Positions 40,654 through 50,384 of a stretch of DNA of 64,000 nucleotides are shown in pieces. A program made the position numbers and the translations under genes. The notes beneath the pieces are model-generated. The model ran no database searches, had not been told where the DNA came from, and saw nothing but the letters and a program-made list of their open reading frames with translations. The stretch is from Acanthochromis polyacanthus (lineage: Eukaryota > Chordata > Actinopteri > Pomacentridae). Numbering within the stretch: position 1 is the first letter of the stretch; every line of letters begins with the position of its first letter. The stretch is taken from positions 5,517,066 to 5,581,065 of the forward strand of contig NC_067136.1 in the NCBI RefSeq assembly GCF_021347895.1. The letters run 5' to 3'.

Positions 40654-40891
40654 TGCATCAACTACGACCTTGAATTGTCCTGTCCTATCGTCTTCTATAT
40701 TACTACTTCTTCATCTGACGTTTTACGTAGCGTTTTTCCCGCTTTTTTCCACATCCGTTTCCGGAGGCAGCAAACCGCCAAAACGTTTTACGTCAGTGAC
40801 TTACGAGCAGGTGAACTTCTAGCATCACCCACCCATCGCTCTCGGTACCGCCAACAATTGCAGCATCAGCAGCATTATCCTTTGGGAAAGA
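40654..40891. promoter_or_regulatory. Shared divergent promoter region of the two transposon genes
   Basis: Only 238 bp separate the start codons of the minus-strand integrase gene and the plus-strand RING-like gene. The interval has two copies of acgttttacgt (one in tgacgttttacgtagcg, one in aacgttttacgtcagtg), with CRE-like TGACGT/ACGTCA words. It also has a TTTCCCGC E2F-like and a TTTCCGGAG ETS-like word. No TATA box is evident. Shared regulation is inferred from the layout. Confidence 0.55.
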
Positions 40892-43321
40892 ATGGAGACT
40901 TTCATGCTGTATAGGGAAAACCAGAGGATTACTCTCAGACTGGATGATATGCGTGTAGAAAGAATTGCACGCATTTTCCAGGTAGGTTTTTGTTAGTGTA
41001 GTATCCTGAGCAGCAATGATGTGTTGAGGATGAAGAAAAAGCTCCGCGCAGAGTCTTGATTGTATATAAAAAGTTTTATTACAAAACTGCCCACAGCAAA
41101 ATGTTTCACCGCCAAAATTTTGTTTAAAAGCACATGCACTGGGGTCTGTTCTTACATAAAGGTTTTTTGCGCGCTTGCGCCAAACAGTGCTCCAGAGGTG
41201 CCGCAGGTCTCCGTTTTGGAGATAGTTTTTCTTGGTCCAGTGTTTTTTGTTTTGTTTGGATTTGTTTTTTGCCCACCCCATTGAACTAACGACTGCATTC
41301 TTTCTGTAGGTCAACATGCCCAGTATGTACCTGACGGATGCAGCAAATGTTGCCATTTTCCCTGTTGAGGATGGTAGTTTCAGCTCCCTGGACCTGTGTG
41401 ACCATGACCACTATGAGGTCCATGGAGAAGCTGGGCAGACCCAAGAGATGGGGGCAGCACCAGTCCATGCACCAGCCGCAGGCTCATCTCGCCAATTTGC
41501 CTTTCGGAGTGGCCCACCAGTCACTGCAAACATGAGCGTGCTGACAAGATCGGTTTCCACTCCAAGGTCATTTCACAGGTAGGGACATATGGCAACTTAA
41601 AGTTATGGTGGTAATGGTTAATACCGCTCAAGTTAATAATTTACAATCTAATTTTAAGCTAACAGCATAGTGGATGTAAACAACATATTACTAAAGACAG
41701 AAGCATGGTGCATTTAGAGTTTTACATGGGCTCACACGCTGGGTTGTTTGACCAAATGAATGCAGTTATGTAGCTTGGTTTGCTTCATTCATTACAGGGC
41801 CATTCATGTGTCCGACGTGGTGGAGGGGAAACTACTTTCAAGGAGAGTGGTCATGGTGCGGTTTACGGAGGCGGAGGCAACTGTGTCCATCATCATACAC
41901 AAACTAAAGGTTGCCATGGCAGACGATGAAGACTACACCCTCACTGACACCGCCGGCAATGAAATTGTCGAATCGGAAGGGACAACAGGTAAATAAAATA
42001 TTTTATTATTTAATTTATATTTAGCCTACACCAAATGCATACGAAAAAATAGCATAACATCAATGGTCAGAAAGTAGAGGCTTTAGGCCTACATTACTCT
42101 TTACTTTTGTTAACTTCTCTCTTTGTCTGTCTTTTTTTTCTGCATTTCTTTTTTGAAGGATCAATGTACTGGAAGCAAAGTGCACGAAAAAATTTTGCCA
42201 TCAAGACTAGCACTTTCCAGCAGTGGCATTCCAGCCACAGGTATTGTTTAGATACCAACACAAGATTTGCTTGTGAAAGGTTGGTTTGGGTTTTTGGGGG
42301 TTGACATTGTACTTTTCAGTGCCTTGCCACTGTGGATCAGTGGTTGCCCGCCCAGACACCAGCTAGGTCCGGTGTGGGAGTATCTAGTTGGCCAAAGCAC
42401 TCTTAATGTTGACTTTACATGTTCACATCATGCCATTGTGCGTTTCCTTTGAGGTCTGGTCCAGACCACTATCAAGTTAAACTATGAATCATAGCTTCTC
42501 CATTTTATTTAATTTTTCCTTGTCATCATTCAAACTTTTACAATACAATCATTCTCAGATAAATTATACACAGTATACTAATTTCTCAAATGGCTTGAAT
42601 TTTTTTAAATTTAATAACAATATGCTTAATGTGACAAATGCAGAAATGAAGATGTCCAGAGGCTGCAGGACCAAGTGGAGGAACTGCTGGAGGCATCCCA
42701 AGGGCTGGGGGAAGTCACACGGAATATTGATACCCTTGTGACCCTCAGCCACAACCTGTCTCCAGTGTGGCTGGAATTTAAACAAGCCTTCATATGTTTG
42801 GTCTGCAGAGGTACTGCTTCCATTCTGCATGTTTGAATATTACTGGTTGGCATAACATCAAATGTAGCAGTATCAATGTTTTGTCTTGAAATTATGAATT
42901 TAGGAGAAAAAGGAAAACAAAGAATTGAAAACACACCAGGCTATTCAAGTTGCTTCATATATGTTGATTGGGAAGTCTTGTCTGCATGAATTGATGAAAC
43001 TACTTGGATAAGAAGTGAAACAGCCAAGACAAAATAAGTCCAGTTGTCTAGTTTGAAATGCCTTGAAAGGACTCTATTCTCATCCAGATCCCTTCATGCT
43101 AATCAGTACATTATTTTTACATACCTGTATTTCTTTTTCCAGCTACCATGACTCGGCCCATGTTTACATCCTGCTGTCGGAGCCTGGTGGGGTGTGTCGA
43201 TTGTGTACGAGAGTGGGAACGAAATTCTAATCAGTGCCTCAAGTGCAGGGGAGACCTGCCTACCTACACTGAGGTAGCAGGACTGTCTGCAGCACTAGAC
43301 TGCCTGAGGTCAACTCAGTAG
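40892..43321 (+). CDS. RING-like zinc-finger protein carried by the transposon (325 aa)
   Basis: Six exons: 40892-40981, 41310-41578, 41798-41988, 42159-42240, 42644-42810 and 43143-43321, all GT-AG. They sum to 978 nt with phases matching at every junction and no internal stop. Start METFMLYRENQRIT is 238 bp from the divergent integrase start. Residues 1-120 include LRLDDMRVERIARIFQV and VAIFPVEDGSFSSLD. Residues 121-210 include EATVSIIIHKLKVAM, LTDTAGNEIVESEG and SMYWKQSARKNFAI. A short coiled coil follows (VQRLQDQVEELLEAS). The C-terminal domain, residues 261-305, has Cys pairs CLVC, CC, CVDC and CLKC, as in RING/U-box-like E3 ligases. A ubiquitin- or SUMO-ligase role is inferred from the Cys pattern only. 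A poly(A) variant ATTAAA lies at 43653-43658. I do not recognise a named gene. Confidence 0.82.
42497..42662 (+). repeat. Intron-exon segment duplicated at 43849-44006
   Basis: The end of intron 4 and the first bases of exon 5 of the RING-like gene (cattttatttaatttttcc through atgcagaaatgaagatgtccagagg) recur 1.35 kb downstream with small changes. Confidence 0.9.
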
Positions 43322-43342
43322 TTGTGACAAAATGGGCTATTG

Positions 43343-43536
43343 TCACAGCTTCACTACTTTCGGAAATTAACTGTACACATTCATTTCCTGTCTTGCATTA
43401 TTGGGCAAACTGATTAATCCAGGTGTGTCTGGTTGAGACTGCTGCAACAAGACACACCTGGATTTATCAGTTTGCCCAATAATGCAAGACAGGAAATGAA
43501 TGTGCACAGTTAATTTCAGGAAGTAGTGGAGCTGTG
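43343..43536. repeat. Long hairpin just after the RING-like gene stop codon
   Basis: Arms of about 87 bp (43343-43430 and 43450-43536) with few mismatches around a loop of about 19 bp. Landmarks are cacagcttcactacttt and, inverted, agtagtggagctgtg. It begins 22 bp after the TAG and would lie in the 3' UTR, where the RNA would form a long stem. It could be a small foldback MITE or a regulatory structure. Confidence 0.85.
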
Positions 43537-43848
43537 AAAACAGCACATTGGAATATTTTATGTTATATGTTCACATTTATGTTTTATTTAGAGTTACGGT
43601 TTATTAGTTAAGTTTGTTAAGTTTGCTTGTTAAGTTTAACTTTTGAGGCTTTATTAAAGAGATAGTTGTTTTTTCTCATAGTCTTTGGTCTCAATTTCTT
43701 TAATCTTCTCAGTCATTCAAAGAAAAGTATAACTGTAGCAATGCAGGGACAAAGACTACAGGTGTTACAGTAAACATGCTCTCACAGATTAGAATAATAT
43801 TGGTTCATGATGAAGATATAAGCAACATAGGTCACGAAAAATGATGTA

Positions 43849-44006
43849 TCCATTTTATTTAATTTTTCCTTATCATTCCAACTTTTACAATACAATCATT
43901 CTCAGATAAATTATACACAGTATATTAATTTCTCAAATGGCTTCAATTTTTTAAATTTAACAATATGCTTAATGTGACAAATGCAGAAATGAAGACGTCC
44001 AGAGGA
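43849..44006 (+). repeat. Second copy of the RING gene intron 4/exon 5 border
   Basis: It copies 42497-42662, including the acceptor atgcag and the first codons of exon 5, then diverges at gaagaacaagaaaa. It is not part of the inferred transcript, and could be a trace of a tandem duplication. Confidence 0.88.
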
Positions 44007-44240
44007 AGAACAAGAAAAATGGTGAAGGGTGCCATGAAGACTACTTTATTTTTTACAGGCAAAATGGTTGCTATCCTCAGGAATAGCAGAATCTGCAATG
44101 CAATTGAAGATTAAAACATCTAGCACAATTTATAGCTATAAAAGACAATAAAACTGACCATTAGCTTGTAATGAGTGAAGAGAAGGATGGATTGGTTGAT
44201 TATTACAGTGGTAAGTAGTAAGTGGTACAGTGATAGCTCC

Positions 44241-44413
44241 TCAGACTACAGGACAAATGATGCCATTTTCCCCATGAAGTAGAGTGTGGTTTACCCCTTC
44301 TTGCGGTTGGTGTTCTTGCAGCATACCCTCCGAAAGACGGTAAGAGACTCGACTGATGGTTTCAAGTTTATTGCCACAAGCAACTCCATATACCAACGTG
44401 AGAACTGACAAAA
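44241..44413 (-). other. Possible small exon, minus strand
   Basis: On the minus strand a fair acceptor (tttattttgtcag) precedes 44413, with an open stretch LVYGVACGNKLETISR to GENGIICPVV ending at 44241. I do not recognise it and no partner exon was found. It may be a third, unidentified transposon gene or chance. Confidence 0.15.
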
Positions 44414-44845
44414 TAAAGAAAAATAAAACATCGCATTTCAGTCTCACAACTCATCTATAATAAATCACAATGCGCTCTAAATCTTAGCAACAGATAAGTT
44501 CGCTAATGCTGAGCAAAATGCTAGCACTGTTTTCCGATTATCAATAAAGTTATAACCATAAGCATAACACATACACACACACTAACCTTGTGCCTCTTTG
44601 GGGGGTTGCAAAACAAATATACTCATCATTCGATGCCTTATCCCTTACTGTACCTTGAACTTTCATCTTTTACGTTAGCTCATTCATTCCGTAATGAAGT
44701 GACTAGAATTCCCGGAAAAAAACGATAGTCGGGAAATAAAAGGTAGTCTTCAAATAAAATCATGGCGATATAAATCTGAACCATTAACTCCAAAACGTGC
44801 AGAAATATACGCACAAAGCAGATAAAATGACATTTGTTAGCAAAC

Positions 44846-46191
44846 CCGTTAAAGTACGCCGGCCCGCGGGCGGGCCGTTTTTTTTATCGGTATACGCTTT
44901 TTTTTAAATAGAAGGACACTGCAAACACGATTATACAAACACTATACACACATAGAAAGCTGAGATTCTCATGAATCCGCCGGTATAAACCACTTTCAGA
45001 TGTGATTACCACAGCGGGTAATATAAACACATTTATCCAACAAACAACAAGTCATGTAAACGTGCACAGCTCACCTGTCGACGCAGTTTGGACGCTCGTT
45101 TCTGGTCATAAAAGAAGATAATCCACAAAAACCGGCCAGAACCCAAGCTTAGCCATCCAGAGGAAACAATCCAGTATAATACTTTGGCCAAAACATGTCT
45201 CGAAATAGGTAAAAAATCCAGAAAACGATCGGCTCCGTGCGCGTGCACGCGGCGCGTGGTGGCGCTGTGCGTTTCATATTCACTGCATCTTTCTATTATA
45301 ACTTCATCATTCACGGTCCTATTCCCTTTGTTTGCGATTCAAAATGGATACTGGAGGCTTCTCGACCGCTTCAAACCGGACTTCAACCAATCAGGTGACT
45401 CGTTTCCGCCTACTTCGGCGATTTAGCCAACCATGGCCGAGTCTGACAGATATCGATTACATCACTTGATTGACTTGTTTCTCAGCAAATCACGCCGGAG
45501 GAAACGTTAGATTGACAGGCCTGGTAGCCAATGAGCTTGCTGAATGGCTTGAATATAAATCCCGCCTCTGCCAGCGGCTTTATATGATATTTCATTCGTG
45601 AGCTCCGGGCTCCACCTGCTGTTTCTCTGTATTCCTCTCAATCTGTGTGTGTGATCGACACTGAAGCCTATCTGAAGTGATTTTTTGAGTTCTTTATGAG
45701 TTTTTGGAGTGAAAATAATGTGAAAATTAAGTGAAAATGAATTTATACCATTCTGTAGAGAGTGTGCACAGTGTATAAAGAGTGTATCCAACATTGACAG
45801 GGGCGGAGCATATCAGTACAAATACATGTGTGAAACACTCATTTCTTGTAGTATTGCTCTGAAATTTTGACCTGAACTATGTAAGACCCCAGGCTTTTGC
45901 AATATTGTGTTTTCAAGCTCTCACAGTGCTGCCACACTGATTTTCAGGTGTTTTATTAGGGAAAAAATGTAGGCGAGAAAACAATTCATCCTAATTCAGT
46001 GTGTGCCAACATGAAATACTCTGTGCCAGTAGCACCTAGAGTAATTCTGACTGCACTGGGTGAAAATTCAGGTTGTCAGCTTTCAAATGAGACCCCAACC
46101 ATGCCTGTACTCCAAACAGTTCAAGAACAGCATTCAATTTACTTTCTGTACATCTCAGTAGAAATTTCGGGCGGAAATTGCCTGGACCTTT
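44846..46191 (-). mobile_element. Repeat R1, copy B, inserted in the transposon
   Basis: It starts TTAAAGTACGCCGG and ends near GGACCTTTTAGC; same orientation and layout as copy A, with TATAAAT at 45554-45560 and the same GC-rich block after it. A translated segment on the minus strand (FLDFLPISRHVLAKVLYW) matches copies A, C and D. It sits inside the 14.7-kb transposon, so R1 was active or mobilised after, or independently of, that transposon's insertion into copy D. Confidence 0.8.
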
Positions 46192-46609
46192 TAGCAAAAC
46201 CCATATCATAAAACTCAGCACATATAAAGATTATGTCACAAAAATGCATTTCAAACGAGACTTTCGTTTTATAAGGCAAACACACAAACACACAAGCTAC
46301 CATCTGGTGGACAAAATGAGACACAGCAAGCATAAAACAAAGTGGGTTTACTACAGTTCTGATCCCGGACAAGTTTGTTCTCCAGGAGATAATTATTTGT
46401 TCCTGTGGCAGTCAGTTAAAACTAGGTCTATGCAATTACCATTAATAATCATAACAGCCTAATAATAATAATAATAATAAGTCAGTATAGCAGCTTTCAT
46501 GCAGGAATTGCAGCTCAAAGAGCGTCACAGGAATGGCCACAATAGAGCGCGGGCACTTTTGAGTGCATCTTACATGTATTGCATTGGTTAGTGAAGAAGT
46601 CAGAGAAAA
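46192..46609. other. Transposon interior, no gene
   Basis: Contains an (AAT)n tract at about 46458-46480; nothing else supported. Confidence 0.5.
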
Positions 46610-47271
46610 GCCATTAACCCAGATCACATTAACCCAGATCAATGTATTAATTGCCTGATAGGGGATGGTTGGTGGCAACATTAAGGAATGGCGACACCTG
46701 CTGGTCATTTTATATACCTACTTTCAGCGCGCCTCTTCGGCCTCCTCTTGGGTGTTTAATCCGATAGATAGGCTATCTTTCGCTCATTCAATCAATAAAT
46801 AGCCTACTATCGTGCAAACTCTGTACTGTGTACACGACTTGCTTTGATTTAGAGTTAGGGGAAGTGCAGTGGGGGCAGGCAATACAATGAAAGTCAGTCT
46901 GTCTATGAATGCCAGCGCAAGAGCTTTATTGTGATGGACAGGAGCTTTATTGTGCACTGGCTGGCTCCGATGCCCCGCCCACCAATGAAACGAAATATGG
47001 AGTTGTATTTTCATTTTGGGGGTGAAAACGAAAAAACGAAAAAACGAACCGTTTCCTGTTTTTTTTGTTTTTTTGTTCAAAACGAAAAAACGAAAAAACG
47101 AACCGTTTCCTGTTTTTTTGTTTTTTTGTTCAAAACGAAAAAACGAAAAAACAAACCGTTTCCTGTTTTTTGTTTTTTGCTCAAAACGAAAAAACGAAAA
47201 ACGGCTTGATTTTTTGTTTCTGCTTGTGTCTTTTATAGCCGGGAATCAAACGGATAAAACGTACCTTGTCC
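46610..47271 (-). repeat. Right terminal inverted repeat of the 14.7-kb transposon
   Basis: 662 bp. It is 50 bp longer than the left repeat because the 53-bp subterminal unit is present three times (47024-47205) instead of two. The inner end is ccattaacccagatc at 46611; sequence diverges from the left copy beyond 46610. Confidence 0.93.
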
Positions 47272-47411
47272 GTAATCACATCTGAAAGTGGTTTATACCG
47301 GCGGATTCATGAGAATCTAAGCTTTCCATCGGTGTATAGTGTTTATATAATCGCGGACATTCTTTAAATTCCTATGCAAATTAGTAGGTGTACCACCGGC
47401 GGTACACTGAA
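47272..47411 (+). mobile_element. Repeat R1, copy D, right part
   Basis: It begins with the duplicated gtaatc and continues acatctgaaagtggtttataccggcgg as in copy C (49940 onward), ending near ggtacactgaagtttttaa. It is the continuation of 32196-32575 across the transposon. Confidence 0.85.
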
Positions 47412-47435
47412 GTTTTTAAACTGCACAAACACATG

Positions 47436-47594
47436 AGTGCAAATAGTGCTTCTCTTACATGTTAACGTGCTTGGTGGTAGGGTCCATGCAGGGATCTTAC
47501 CCTTAACCCTGCCCTCACAAGCCTTGACATTTCTTGATGACAGGTAGCCGGTCATCATTTTGCGGCCAAATGATGATCCAGTCTGGAAGAACAT
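47436..47594 (-). pseudogene. Fragment of a second integrase-family gene
   Basis: The minus-strand translation TGSSFGRKMMTGYLSSRNV and KACEGRV, followed after a frame change by LHGPYHQAR and then a stop, matches the middle-exon region I recall for this integrase family, upstream of the first catalytic Asp. It follows an acceptor-like cttccag. It lies outside the 14.7-kb transposon, between R1 copy D and inverted repeat X, so it belongs to another, older element. It is the very section missing from the gene at 34.3-40.7 kb. Confidence 0.6.
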
Positions 47595-47879
47595 TTAATG
47601 TTGAAAATTGTGTATTCTGAGCTAGAGCACCCAGAAGGTGGCGATGTTCACATTATTACTATGACATTCAGATATAGTGGATGAGATTGTTCACAAAGCA
47701 TATAAAAACTAGGCATGCAATTATGATAGACCGCTTCGGCAGTGCTGTTCTGACTATTACATTTATTTCTTAAGTCACCCTGCTAGTCCTGTGAATAAAT
47801 AAGACAGCAGTGAAATCCATTGTACCCGATTTGCTTGCCCTTTGGGGTAACTCTTGTAATATTGGGCTATAAAAATAAT

Positions 47880-48085
47880 AAATAAATAAAAAACGGATAT
47901 CAAAAAATGAAATTTAACTTCTAATTTGTTTTTTGATATCCGTTTTTATTGGAAAAAGAAATCGGAAAACGGATTGGTTTTCCGTTTTCTGATTTTTATT
48001 TTGAAAACGAAAAACGGGAAACGGCCGTTATCCGTTTTTGGTGTTTTGACCCCAAATCGAAAATAGAATGACGGCGACGTACACG
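47880..48085 (-). repeat. Inverted repeat X, right copy
   Basis: Near-exact reverse complement of 31914-32110, with the same ends (tttttgatatccgttttt and gacggcgacgtac). Together the two enclose R1 copy D and the transposon. Confidence 0.85.
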
Positions 48086-48756
48086 GACCGATCAAAGCCG
48101 CGCTAGTTTTCGGTTTTGCCAGCACCGCTCTCTTGAGCTCGTCTGATGAAGCCGAGTCAGATGAGTTTAGAGCGAGCACACATACACACAGACAGACAGA
48201 CACACACACACAGACAGACAGACACACACACAAACACACACACACACACACCTAAAAATATTTTGTTTAAATTTTGTAAGATGTATTGTTCTGAACCAAA
48301 TGTTGACTTGTGTTGTTTGTTTGTAAAGAAATGATTTAGCTAACAAAAGGTTAAAAAGTTGACCTCAAAATGCTTTTTCCGAGTTGTTTTTGTTGTTTCA
48401 TAGAAGTAAACAACTGTTCAGTTGTGTGGGATGTCACTAAACCAAAAATATTGGCATCAAAAGTGATTGATGTGCCTCTCTGCTAAAAAAGCTCGTTTTC
48501 TCTGTTTTTTGGTCAAAAACAGGTGTTTTTGCTGAAACTACTCTATGTTCTGCTGCCGATAACTTTAGAACCGAAAATGCTAGAAACAAACTTTTTTCCT
48601 GATGAAAGAAGAGAATCTACACTTTCTTTCGATAGTTTCAATGTTTATGTAGTCTTAAAACCTGATATTCTGTAGATCTTGAAAAATCTGTCAAAATTCT
48701 TAAAAACTCTGGCAGTAGGGGGCTCTTTGCTCTGAAAACGGCTGGCAGCCAATGAG
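48086..48756. other. Sequence between repeat X and the R3 end
   Basis: Contains a CA/CAGA-type microsatellite at 48176-48251. The rest holds no supported ORF. Confidence 0.5.
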
Positions 48757-50097
48757 TTAACCCTTTAAGCTGCGGTCAATTTTCCCCTGACATTTCTACT
48801 GAGATGTACAGAAAGTAAATTGAATGCTGTTCTTGAACTGTTTGGAGTACAGGCATGGCTGGGGTCTCCTTTGAAAGCTGACAACCTGCATTGTCACCCA
48901 GTGCAGTAAACATTACTCTTGGTGCTACTGGCACAGAGTTATTTATGTTGGAACACACTGAATTAGGAGGAATTTTATTCTCGCCTAAATTTTTTCCCTA
49001 ATAAAACACCTGAAAATTAGTGTGGCAGCACTGTGACAGCTTGAAACACAACAAGGCAAACAGCCTGGGGTCTTACATAGTTCAGGACAAAATTTCAGAG
49101 CAAAACTACAAGAAATGAGTGTTTCACACATGTTTTTGTACTAATATGCCCAATTATGTCAATTTTGGACACCCTATGTACACCCTGTGAAAAAATGGTA
49201 TATGGTCGTTTATTAGCCCTTTTTCACACTATTTTCACTCCAAAAACTCATAAAGAACTAAAAAAAATCACTTCAGATAAGCTTCAGTGTGGATCTTGAT
49301 CTGAATCAGAGGCACAGACGGAGATAGAGAAAAGCAGCCGCAGCAGGAGAGCCGGAGGTGTGAAAAGTCACACAGCGCCGCTAAAGCCCGCCTCTCGGCT
49401 ATTCAGCAAGCTCATTGGCTATCAGCCCTGTCAGTCAAACGTTTCCTCCGACGTGTTTTGCATCAGAATTTCAGGAAGAGATGAGAGTCACCAGATCCAT
49501 CGGCCATGGCAACGGCTGGCTGTTCCGGGTTCGGAGGCAGCGATGAGTCACTTGATTGGCCGAAACGCGGCTGGGATCGAAGACAGAGGCTCCAGTCGCC
49601 ATTTTCTGACCGAGATCGTGAGGATAACAGAAAGCTTCATAAAATTATGGATAAAAATGCAGTGGAATTATGGAACGCGCAGCGCCACCATGCGCCACGT
49701 GGACGCGCACGGAGCCGAGCTATTTGTGGATTATTTACTTATTTCTAGACATGTTTTGGACAAAATATGATACTTGCTCATATTGTCTGGATGACTACTC
49801 TTGGATTATGGCCGGTTTTTTGTGGATTATTTTCATCGTTGACCGGTAAAAGACCATCGAAACGTAAGTTATGCCCTTTATGTGTCCCTTTAAACTTTTG
49901 TTGTTTGTTTTAGAAATGTGTTTTTTCTCACCCGCTGTGGTAATCACATCTGAAAGTGGTTTATACCGGCGGATTCATGAGAATCTAAGCTTTCCATGGA
50001 TGTATAGTGTTTCCTATCGTCCCGTTTGAAGCTAAAAATGCTTTTGCCGTTAAACTTCAGCCGGCCATTTTCGGCCCGAATACGGGCCCGTGAAGCT
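48757..50097 (+). mobile_element. Repeat R1, copy C
   Basis: Inverted relative to copies A and B. It starts TTAACCCTTTAAGCTGCGG directly at the right end of R3 and ends near gggcccgtgaagcttttaa. It contains the uninterrupted tggtaatcacatctg at 49938-49952, the empty site for the transposon in copy D. The translated segment GAELFVDYLLISRHVLDKI is at about 49710-49765. Confidence 0.8.
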
Positions 50098-50149
50098 TTT
50101 AATATAATTTTTATATGAATTCAATGGTTTTAATTATTCTTATGTAAGC

Positions 50150-50365
50150 AGTAAAAGAAATAATCTCTGACGTTTATAACAAACCAAGCTGTTCTAAAAT
50201 CGGTTGAAAATTGAGCAATCGACAGTGATTTTAAAATCCATGCTCCATTGACTTTAATGTTATGAGTGATCGAGCAGCCCTGTCCCAAGATGGCCGCCAT
50301 GTGGCGACGTTGCTCTCCATTAGAGTGCCTGTATCAATGACGTATATATGAGCTCTATATATACG
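50150..50365 (-). mobile_element. MITE-like repeat R4, copy 2
   Basis: A diverged reverse complement of 30500-30660, sharing the ggacaggg...ggcggccatctt region, a tagtcaatgg/cattgactt counterpart and aaaccaagctgttc. It ends in the partly palindromic gtatatatgagctctatata (50342-50361). Confidence 0.5.
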
Positions 50366-50384
50366 TCATTGGCCTGTATAATGA

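Larger units (their letters stand above)
32576..47271. mobile_element. 14.7-kb DNA transposon with long TIRs, integrase and RING-like genes
   Basis: Both ends read GGACAAGGTACG inward. The terminal inverted repeats are 32576-33187 and 46610-47271. The target duplication gtaatc is at 32570-32575 and 47272-47277. Three intact R1 copies (10591-10596 inverted, 45004-45009 inverted, 49940-49945) show a single gtaatc at the homologous point, so borders and the 6-bp duplication are fixed by empty sites. The cargo is a minus-strand DDE integrase-like gene (34324-40653, broken) and a plus-strand RING-like gene (40892-43321, intact), divergent from 40.65-40.89 kb. Later insertions inside include three LINE fragments and R1 copy B. 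The 6-bp duplication with an integrase-type enzyme recalls IS3EU, but that assignment is from memory. The copy is probably non-autonomous now. Confidence 0.88.
31709..48756. mobile_element. Outer TTAA-flanked element R3 that hosts the nested transposons
   Basis: The left end TTAA|CTCATTCGCTGCCA (TTAA at 31705-31708) is matched inverted at the right by TGGCAGCCAATGAG|TTAA (TTAA at 48757-48760). The ends are 14-bp inverted repeats with TTAA on both sides, as in piggyBac-like elements. Just inside lies a second inverted pair (31914-32110 and 47880-48085), and inside that the split R1 copy D with the 14.7-kb transposon. R3's own sequence is only about 1.5 kb once the inner elements are removed. 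No R3 transposase was seen. This is an inference from end symmetry; a chance pair of two separate MITEs remains possible. Confidence 0.45.
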
